64,000 nucleotides of DNA from Alopecurus myosuroides. Its lineage: Eukaryota; Streptophyta; Magnoliopsida; Poales; Poaceae. Shown in pieces: positions 55,152 to 64,000 of this stretch. Both the position numbers and the translations under genes were made by a program. The stretch covers positions 236,852,376-236,916,375 of the forward strand of contig CM054062.1 in assembly GCA_028641055.1 (NCBI GenBank). The letters are read 5' to 3'. The notes beneath the pieces were generated by a model. The model ran no database searches. It was given only the letters and a program-made list of their open reading frames with translations, and had not been told where the DNA came from. Numbering within the stretch: position 1 is the stretch's first letter; each line of letters begins with the position of its first letter.

Positions 55152-57117
55152 TCAAGAAGGATACAAAGTTCTGTCCAGGCATTCTCGCAGGAACGCTGGA
55201 GTATAGTTAACCCAGAGGCATCTACGCCTATTACATGTTGCCTGTTTCGCACACAAGTGTGCAGCTACGTTGGCATCTCTCGAAACAAAAGCAATAGAAC
55301 AAGAGCTAAAGCTAAAAGCTAGATCATTAACCTCCCTGCAAATAGCACCAATATCAGCCCTCTCAAATTGATCGGAATTGCAAAGATTCACCACCTCCAA
55401 AGCATCGCTTTCAATCTCCACATGTGTGAATCCGAGGTCAGCAGCAAAGCGGAGACCATCCCTGATCGCCAGGGCTTCCATTGATCTAGCATTGGCGGCT
55501 AGTTCATACCATAAAGCTTGAGCACGAACCAGTGAACCATCAGTTTTACGGATGATAGCCCCCGATGAACCCGATCTGGACTGGATGTCATAACCCGAAT
55601 CAACATTTACCTTAATAAAAGTTAATTTTAGGTGGCTTCCACTCCTTCTTCAACCTAGGTGTTTGGGTAGTGGTAGTGTTTGAAAGATCACAGGCCACAT
55701 CCACTGCCCATGTCACTGAAGCTCTCGGGTCCCTCGCTTGTTTCCCATGCATACGGTTATTCCTCTCCGACCAAACACTCCAGCAACCACATAAAATCAC
55801 AGCGGCATCGCTTGATGGTACCAAAGCCCCATCTATAATATCCGTAGCCCAAGATCTCGGATGCAAACGTGGAAATTTCACAGACGCCACCCTACGGATC
55901 TCCTGCCAAAAACACTTAGCCCAAGTACACAAGAACAGTGAATGGTAAATGGATTCCACCAAACCGCAATCGTACAGTACTCCAAATTTTCCATGTGCCT
56001 CTCCTTCAGAACCTGTCGGCACGGAACAAAACCGTGAATAACCCGCCACCAAAAATTCCTAACTTTTGCAGGGACCTTCATCTTCCGCAACTTCTTCCAA
56101 ATGGATTTCATAGCATAATTAGAGTCTGACGGTGCATCGTGAGACCTCCTTTGTGTACTCAGCAAGTGATACGCTGACTTAACGGTAAAATTCTCGTGCT
56201 TCTCGGCCTTCCAAGCCCAAAAATCCTCATCTTCTCCCCTCACAATTCTCTGGATCGCCGTAATATCAGGCAAAACAAAATTACCCCTTAGTTTTTCAAT
56301 GTCCCCGTCTCCATCCGAATCAATTAATTCCTCCACCTTAGTAGCTGAAGCCGTAGGCAACCGAACTAAAGGCCGAGACCCATTATTTTCAGCAATCCAT
56401 CGGTCCTCCCATATCCTGATGGTAGCACCACTACCTACTCGTTTAATTAGGCTGAGGTTGAGAGCTGCTCTTCCATGCAAGATAGCCCTCCAAGTGTGCG
56501 ATGCATTCCGTTTATTTCCCGCTTCCATAAAACCACGATCATGATAATATCTCCCTTTCAGAACCCGAGCACAAAGAGACCCGGGTCTAGTCATAAGCCT
56601 CCACCCCTGTTTTGCCAACATAGCTTGGTTAAAAATCTCGAAATCTCGAAAACCCATACCTCCTTCACCTTTTGGTATGGCTATGTGATCCCACTTTCTC
56701 CAATGTAGTCGTTTTTTCTTCTCATCACCTCCCCACCAAAATCTTGCAATCACTGATGTAAGTTTTTTGCAAAAATTCTTCGACAGCCGAAAACAACTCA
56801 TGGAGTACGTAGGTATTGCCTGACATACCGATTTAATAAATGTTTCTCTCCCAGCACTGCTTAACATCCTTGGGATTCCACCATTTAATAATTTTTTGAT
56901 CCTGGCAATAATATGCTCAAACTGCGAATCAGAAGATCTCCCCACAGCTGTTGGGAGTCCAAGGTATTTCTCTCCCAATGCCTCCACTGAAATACCCAAC
57001 CCCTGATGTACAACCAATTTAACAGGGGGGTAGTATTATTACTGAAGAAGATAGCTGATTTAGAACAATTTACCAATTGCCCGGATCCTCTTCTATAAAT
57101 CTCCAAAATTGACTTAA
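55152..57117 (-). pseudogene. L1 ORF2 C-terminal part: RT thumb, zf-RVT, RNase H
   Basis: 57117-56050 has the post-RT region of plant L1 (EKYLGLPTAVGRS, CFRLSKNFCKKL, WWGGDEKKKRLHW, GGMGFRDFEIFNQAMLAKQG, TIRIWEDRWI). A zf-RVT finger follows (about 56100-55880), then HGKQARDP. An RNase H of RVT_3 type closes the protein (about 55610-55152, SMEALAIRDGL, VEIESDALEVV, FVSRDANVAAHLCA). Frame changes lie near 57030 (at a run of six C) and near 55900. RNase H at the C-terminus is normal in plant L1 elements. It is not a host RNase H gene. Confidence 0.85.
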
Positions 57118-57136
57118 GCCTAGCCGCACCAGCGGG

Positions 57137-57141
57137 TGAGG
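57137..57141 (+). repeat. Putative target duplication next to E4 LTR (TGAGG)
   Basis: The five bases before the LTR end. The other copy lies beyond the window, so it cannot be confirmed. Confidence 0.3.
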
Positions 57142-60100
57142 TGTCACGACCCCGGACCCAGAGATATACATACTGTTATGTGCTCCTAGCCATGGACTCA
57201 CAAGGGCTTCAGGGTTACCAGCCCCGGCCGCAACAAACAACGGCAGGCAGACTGGATTCATCGGCACGTAGTCCGGATCCCCAGTCTACTACTCCTTGTG
57301 TCCACGCTAGTCATAACCAACTACGCATATCATAGCGTCCACGAATCGAATGAAACTGAAGGAAACGGGACCAAAGCTATACAGAGATGCTATGTGTCCA
57401 GAAAGTGCAACAACAATCGAGGGTTACTGGGGTTACCTCGCCCCAGGCCGATCAAATCGACAGGCGGGCTCGGACATGGATCATCGGCTCCACAACCCCT
57501 CGACTGCGACAACTATGCAGGCATAGCCAAAACTGTATAACAATGAGCTCGAAACCAACAACCGATCAAAGCAGTACTCTAAACATGAAGCTTTATTAAC
57601 AGGTGTTACTAGAGTATAGCTTACAAACAGAGGTCACACGACCCAACATTACATCAGACAACGGAAGGCAAATTATGTTGCTAATCAACAAGAACCAAAA
57701 AGGCCTAAGAGGCCGCAACATAAGGCGACGTCCCAGCCCATAGATTCCAGGCTGCTGCCTGGGAACCCCAAACTACTCGTCGATGTCCACGTTGAAACAC
57801 CACCGATGTGAGATCTTCTCCTGAACCAAAATTAAGCAAACCTGAGTACGGGAGGTACTCAACAAGGCTTAGTTAACCTATTATATATCTGCTATTTCGA
57901 AAAGGGTTTCATGAAGGCTGATTTGCGTAAAGCAATCTTTGTTTTCCGAAAAGAGGAAGGAATAGCAACTCTCCTGGAGTATTTTGAAAACAGATGAGAA
58001 AGCTATTCAACTACTGAGATCATCATATTTTTATCCACCGAAACATATAAGCACCTCGTGCTTCAAAGATCACCTCCTCCAGTTGTTCCACACTATCTCA
58101 TGCTACAAGGTAACCCCTCTCGGCATCTCCGAGGAGGCATCCTTCAATCGTTATCAACAAGTTTTAATCATTCCGTTTAAGTTGTCTATGATCACAGAAT
58201 CCGTCACCAAGTCGTCTTTAACCGCAGACACGGCTTTTCGAAAAGATTTAACCCTGCAGGGGTGTACAACTTTACCCACACGTACCAACCGACTCTTAGT
58301 GCCACATGATTAGCACTAGCCCGGGAAGTGCCGGCAGAGGGTAGTCGATTCCCATCCTTTACCTTGTCGAACCATATCCATGAGTCAACCCAAACAGGGC
58401 CACCCCGTCAACAGGGAGTTGGCCACCTCCTGACGGCACCTGTTCTGTGAGTCGGGAACAAGATCCGTGTACGTCCATCACTTGTCCCGGTCACGACCTA
58501 GTTTTCTCCAAAACATTTTCCGACACACACGCAGATGGAAAGCTCAAACTACGTGGCTCATGGATAAGATTAAACAAGTTAGTCAGCCGGGCGGGGTTCA
58601 TCGGCCCACGTGTGGCTGTACGCTCAGTCTTGGCTCGAAGGCGAGAACTCGCTCCTAGGGGCATGAACAGGACAAAACGCCACAACCCATCGTGGCCTCA
58701 CATCCATGCCGTGATTAGTCAAGTTATCAAAGGTAATTCAAATCTTAAACACCTGACATAGTAGATTCACGCATTGACTAGATTCATCAACTAGGCATGG
58801 CTAAGCAAGACTCACAAGGTTTAGCGAAGCGCGCACAAACAAACCTACAGCTGCTAGGTGAAGTGGATCAGGATATCTAGGTTATGCAGTATATAGGAGA
58901 ACTCTATCTACTGACATCAAATAGTTTGGAACCGAATGCAAAGTACGAGATTCAAATCACTTTGAAACCATATATGAGCAGATAAGAGGTTATGCTTGCC
59001 TTGGTTATAAGAAAACCAGATAAAGATCTTCTGGAATAAGTGCTTGACTTGTCGGTTAAGATCAAGTATTCGTCGTTGGATTGTTGGCCTTCTCTTCGGA
59101 TTCACGTTCTACCGAGGGGGAAACAACACCGAAAGAGAAATAACAATCAACACATGGCATCGATGCAATGCACAATATGTATGCATGAGCAGATTAATGC
59201 ACTGAAATAAAGTCCTAAACACGATCGTTGGGTTGCTAGGGTTCATATGTTAAATAATGCAGATTCCTGAAATTTGCCCGAAATAGACCCCGGAGGGGGT
59301 TTCGGACGATTATGGAAGTGAGTGCAATTTAAAGTGCTCAAATGGGTTTGAAAACATCATAACTAGATTGTACTTGTCATTTTGAGCAATTTGATATATA
59401 ACTTTTAATTTTCTAAATTTGGTGAATAAAAACTTATTTTTCTATTTTAAATGATTTAACCACATTAAATAAAGGCAATTTTTGGACTTTCTCAAAAATG
59501 TGTGGAAATGACATTTTTGGGTAGAGAACATTTTTATGAACATTTCTATGTTTTCATTTTATTTTTCTGAGCAAAATTGTAATAGATATTCAAATACCCA
59601 TTTTAAGTCATTTTCTGTAATTTTAAATAACAGAGGAAATATGACGTCATCATGATGTCGAGGTGACATCACTCTGGATGAATCTCACGGATGAACTCCA
59701 AATTCTTCGAATTGGTTACAAATTGTATGGAACAAACTATACCACGATGGAGAGGAGCTCGTGGGGAGCAGAGGGGTGGCGGCGCCGCTCGTTTTTGACC
59801 ACCGGAGCAACGCCGGCGAGCGGCGGCGCGGCGACGGATGCATGACGACGGTGACCAAGCGAAACACAAGGAGAGGGAGGGAGGCGAAAGCACCTGGAGG
59901 TGCGGGAGAGCACCAGGAACCCGATGGAGCTGTCGGGGAGACCGGTGGGAGCTCAACGGCGGCGGAAATCGGCGAGGAGCACGGTGGCCGGATGTGAGGT
60001 AGCCGCCCCGATTCCGTCGACATGGGGCATCCCTCCTCCTGTACCTGCTCGAGGGGAAGGAGTGGACGATGGTGGATCTCGTGGCGCCTTCAATTTGTTG

Positions 60101-60701
60101 AGCCGTGGCCGGGAACGACGGCGGCAAGCGGCGGCCGGCCGGAGATACAGTAGCTTAGGGTTTCATCCATGAGGCTAACAGAGAGGGATAGAGAGCTGTG
60201 AGGGAAGGGCTTCTGCGGGGGGGTGGGCTCGATCCGGACGGCTTTCGGGTAGTCATGCCCTCCACGTCGTCGCGGAAGCAGGAGGTGGAGGCGGCTGCCC
60301 TCCTGTCGCCGGACAGGAGGAAGAAGACAACGGGAGAAAAAAAACAAAAATACGATAACCCCCTGAAACTTTTGGAAATTGCAAAAGAGTCCTTTTCTCT
60401 TTAAAAACAGAACAGAAAACAGAATTTTAGGGACCTTTTTGAAATCAGAAAAATTGGCAAAAATTATTTTTGGAAAGCTTATGAAATTTCCAACCTCACC
60501 ATGTATTGCTTTGGTGAAATTGGAATACTTTTCAGAACAAGATTTTGAAACCCATTTTAAGTACTATTTGCTGGAAATTTTCTCAAACCATTTTAAATTC
60601 CAAATTTTAATTGGTTGAAACATGATTTAAAATTTTGTTTCATGCATGAATGAGCTGAACGCAACACCACACACCTTTGTTAGCAAAAATGGGATGTTAC
60701 A
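57142..60701 (-). repeat. E4 3' LTR, 3.56 kb gypsy (Tekay-like) LTR
   Basis: On the element (-) strand it begins TGTAACATCCC and ends GGGGTCGTGACA. Directly upstream on that strand is a polypurine tract (AAGGGGGGTAGA). Length, start and the GC-rich segment at 59740-60330 match long LTRs of Tekay-type elements such as E0, but it is a different family. Open frames in 57141-60400 are not supported as genes. Confidence 0.8.
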
Positions 60702-60702
60702 A

Positions 60703-60716
60703 ATCTACCCCCCTTA
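60703..60716 (-). promoter_or_regulatory. E4 polypurine tract
   Basis: The element strand reads GTAAGGGGGGTAGATT directly before the LTR start, preceded by TCTCGGGACGAGATT, a palindrome common at this place in grass gypsy elements. Confidence 0.75.
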
Positions 60717-63700
60717 CAAGAATCTCGTCCCGAGATTCCTGAAGGAGAAGAAAGAAGGAACACCGGTTTTTGAACGATCTTCTTGAACCTTACGGTTCTC
60801 TTCTCGAAGAGGTTGATCCGTAGCATCTTGAAGTGTTGAACGGATACACCTTAGGTAAGAGGGAAACTCTTAGGAAATGATCTTCACGAAGATCGAGTAT
60901 CTCATGGCTAGCTCACGACAGGAACGTTCATAACGAACTTTTGAGTTAACAGACATGAAACACATCAAGGTAACGGAGGGAATAAAAGATGGTTTCAAGT
61001 TTACGGACGATTTGTTTTGAAAGGGTTTAGAATATGAGCTTTGCACAAGACCTTAAATCCTTTTGCAAAAGATAGGTTGGACAACTTTTGAAACCGAGGT
61101 TTCTTCAAATAGAAAACCAAGATTAAAAGGATTGTCTTGGATACCACAACGTAATATCCGTAGACGAGGGAAACACGAGAGAACACTGTAATTCGTGTGT
61201 CAGAGAAAACTTGATACAGGATCATGTTCACTCTTCGGAGGTGGACACGGAAGATAACAGAACTTTCATTCCGTCAAACTTTGTCGAGATCGTTGGCAAA
61301 GGTGATGATGTTACTTCACAACGGAGGATGGGTAATCAAAGGATGATGAACACCGTAACAAAGGAGGAGTTCTTGATCACACCATAAGAATGGGTAACCA
61401 ACAAGGGTTGAAACACCGGTAGTAACAGGGAATCTCTTTTCTATTGTGGATTTGATGTAGCAATACGTTTACCACATGGGTAAGATCCCAAGGCTGAAGT
61501 GACTGACAAATTCACACAATGTGTGAGATGAACAGAACTTCAACTACCAACAACTTGAAAAGGGAACTGAGTAAGGGCGGTTACAAAGCACCACAAGATG
61601 GTTCTCATGATGAATTTGTTTCCACTAGAACAAAGGTTTTGGAGGTTCAACGGAAAGATTAACTTCCAAGTTACCCTTGATGTTCTAAACACTTACATCA
61701 GGCTCACGACAAGCCTTCTGTAGGTCATCAAGTGAAAGTGAAACTCCGGTTTGGAAGATCGGGGAAGAAACTTGTTAGAATAGGCCAGACAAGAATTCTC
61801 ACAGAGAGTGGTTGTTCTTTCTGGTTCGAAGAGATATGACATTAGGCCTTCCGGCTAATTGTGTCAACCACCACATCAACCATGCCGGATTTTGAAAAGA
61901 CCTAATTCAATACCCTTTAGGAACACCAACCATCGTTGCTGCTTGAGATTCAGCTCTGGTTAGTGGATAGATAACTCGGAATCGATATATATGATCGAAG
62001 AGTTTGCACCGGTTACCAACAAGATACATTTAGAGGATTTTCAAGACATGGGCTACGATGCCACGCTCAAGAAGATGAGCAGGATTGCAGAACTCATGTA
62101 TTAGCAGCTTGCAAAAGACGGTTGCACCTACATGACTACTTGCAAAAGAATACATCGGAGTCCTTGTTGGGGAGACGATTACAAAGATCACCAAGATCTT
62201 GGACTTCTTCTCTCAAGGAAAATCAGTTAGTGGCTTGTTGTGGATGCAAACTTAATCAAGTAAATGGAGGCAACAACCAACCATCTCAAGAATACTCCAC
62301 ACGTGCATGACCGAGGGATTATTCCCGAGGGAACAAGAAAACTTTACTCGAACCCATGGCGACAACTTTCACCAAAAGCACATGGACTGGAGTAAGCCAC
62401 TTCGAACATCCAGAACACAACTTCATGATGACACAAAGTTGGTTCTCGAAAGTTTCCAACATTGTTGCCAATGTTCAACATGAGCCTCTCGCAACTTGGA
62501 GAAAATAGGAATGTCATCGATGGGCTCGACAACACGCTTATCAGGATACTCCGAGAAGAGAGATTCATATGATATATGAACAAGGCAGAACATTGGTCAG
62601 ACTAAAGGACATGAAGGTGTACTCGGGCAAAACACTATGAGTGAAAACACCGTCAAGATAGTCCTTGAATCTGGACTTGATTTGACGATAACCCAAATCA
62701 AATCAAGGTAGAATGACAGCATTTCCGCAAAGGAGATACTATCCTGCTTCAACACGGGGAAAACTAGATATCCCTTAACAAAGGAACAAGTTAGGCGGAG
62801 CTCTTGTCTTCCAACTCTCCAAGTTGTTGTTTAAGCTCAACCAACTAGTCCAGGATATCCAGCGGAGTTCTTGGAGGAAGGAGTAGTTCAAATTACCCCT
62901 TGTTTAGACATAACGGTCAGGTAACAACCTGGTGATACTTCTAGAAAGACAACCAGAATATCACAACTCACCGGTATGTCTTAGAGATCGAAAGGAGGCA
63001 TGCTTTTCAAAGCAACCGATATGGTATGGAGAGCTTTGGCATAAACCTAACTCTCTGATCAATAAGGTGCATCAGAACAAACGGATTTGATAACACGGTC
63101 TACTTCAACAGAGACCGGGTGACCAATAGTGCTAAGGAGGATACAGATGTTCCTTAGATTTTTCAAAGCAATATAATTGCTAGGAATAACTGATACACAC
63201 ATCAATGCGTAGACCCATCATTCTCAAGCATTCAAGCTTGGAGGAAGGGGAAGTGAAAATGTGTAAGAGCATCACTTCATCGGTGAGGCCATGAAACTCA
63301 ACACGACCTCTTGATATAAAGGAGTGTGATACTCGAAGGTAGAACAGAACAGAAACTAATAAAACTTCTTTAATCTGCGGATTACAAAACTTTGACCTGG
63401 TTCTAGAGATGAACGAGGTACTGGAGTTTGTTTCTCCTAACATTCCAAGGTGGAACGTTCTGACGGAAAACAAGAGCAAATGCATTGGAAGAATCCAACA
63501 CCATATGTAACTTGGTTTCCAAACAACGGACGGAGTTCGGGAAGCAGCTAAGAGTAGGAACGTGCTCTGGAAAATCCTGGGATCACGTTGGATACACGGG
63601 TTAATACTCAGGTGTAGAACCCATGCCAAAAGAGAGGTATAGCTGAGCCAAGAGCAGAGATATGAGAATCATCAGAACACTCTTGTCGTGATCCTCTTGA

Positions 63701-64000
63701 TTCCTAGAGAAAACCTATGGCTATGGGAGCTGAGATTACATAGCCATCCTGAGGTAGAACGGATTCCTCAGGATCCAACGAAACAGAACTTGGGTTAAAG
63801 GTCAGCATCCTGTACTGATAGAGTGAGCATCACATGGTTATGAAACCACATGGTTCAACCCACCACCACTCAGCACATTCCGGGACCTTCGGTTCAAGTT
63901 CAAGGGTAAGACACAACGAAAGGAGTAGCTACTATATGAGTGCCACAGAGGACACTACAATAGCAATCATGAAGTATCTTTCGAAGGACAACGATAGCTC
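60717..64000 (-). mobile_element. E4 internal region, non-coding (LARD-like), runs off the window
   Basis: 3.3 kb upstream of the LTR on the - strand shows none of the pol motifs (no integrase, RNase H or chromodomain) that should stand here in a coding gypsy element. Reading frames are short, and the longest (63629-63180) has no recognisable domain. The composition is even, with loose recurring words such as AACAAAGG and GAACACC. This fits a large non-autonomous retrotransposon derivative. Confidence 0.55.

Larger units (their letters stand above)
55113..57141 (-). mobile_element. L1-type LINE, 5' truncated, with poly-A tail
   Basis: The + strand T-run at 55114-55125 is the poly-A tail. Coding lies on the - strand to 57117. 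It is 5' truncated: only the end of the RT domain onwards is present. The E4 LTR begins at 57142, so the 5' side was cut by that insertion or earlier. Confidence 0.85.

Noticed and set aside
55152..55620. Stand-alone host RNase H-like (RVT_3) gene
   Set aside because: It is the C-terminal domain of the L1 ORF2, followed directly by the L1 3' end and poly-A tail.
57298..58761. Several short frames in the E4 LTR
   Set aside because: No domain, no start context, inside an LTR whose ends are well defined.
63180..63629. 149-codon frame on the - strand in the E4 interior
   Set aside because: No recognisable retrotransposon or host domain and no support from neighbouring frames; kept only as part of the non-coding interior.
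1..64000. tRNA, rRNA or other structural RNA genes
   Set aside because: None recognised on either strand; primer sites only match short tRNA ends.

Overview
This window is repeat-dense nuclear DNA from a large-genome grass. The Stowaway MITE ends (CTCCCTCCGTTCCTAAAT), the CCCGTTGC...GCACGGG Helitron hairpin, the Tekay- and Tat-type gypsy elements and the GAGCATCTCCA-ended Harbinger MITEs are all typical of Pooideae, most likely a Triticeae species such as wheat, Aegilops, barley or rye. I see no ordinary single-copy host gene. Almost every base can be assigned to a transposable element.

The left four fifths is a set of nested insertions. The outermost layer (E1) is a decayed Tat-lineage gypsy element on the + strand: its pol and antisense genes lie at 1-7287 and its tail and 3' LTR at 49469-50674. 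E1 is interrupted by E0 (7288-49468, + strand), a chromovirus of Tekay/Del type with native ~3.3 kb LTRs, an initiator-Met type primer site and a chromodomain at the end of integrase. The 3' LTR of E0 is split by E2 (20302-45400, - strand), a second Tat-type element with 493-bp LTRs and target duplication CTCCC. E2 is split in turn, exactly at the start codon of its antisense gene, by E3 (21994-33824, - strand), a third Tat-type element with two apparently identical 560-bp LTRs and target duplication TCCAT. LTR divergence follows the nesting: 0/560 in E3, about 20/493 in E2, and several percent in E0. Small elements sit inside these layers: a Harbinger MITE, a hAT MITE containing a Micron-like fold-back element in a TA microsatellite, and a patch of Tat DNA, all in the E0 5' LTR; a solo LTR in E0 gag; a hAT MITE in E2 protease; and a Helitron in the E0 3' LTR.

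The most interesting content is on the strand opposite the polyproteins of E1, E2 and E3. Between the end of pol and the 3' LTR each carries a multi-exon gene, antisense to the element, of the 'putative gypsy type transposon' (Transposase_28, PF04195) kind, with its own TATA box. In E3 five exons with GT-AG introns join in frame into an apparently intact 777-residue reading frame. E2 shows six exons plus a second antisense block, and E1 shows the decayed equivalents. Introns can survive reverse transcription here because they are introns only in the antisense direction. E3 also has a broken pol despite identical LTRs, suggesting it was mobilised in trans.

The right part (50675-64000) holds a piece of LTR end, a Harbinger transposase pseudogene, a Stowaway MITE, a 1.6 kb Harbinger-type element carrying an unknown gene, a hAT-like fragment, a 5'-truncated L1-type LINE on the - strand, and a 3.56 kb gypsy LTR on the - strand followed by non-coding internal sequence of a probable large non-autonomous element running off the window.
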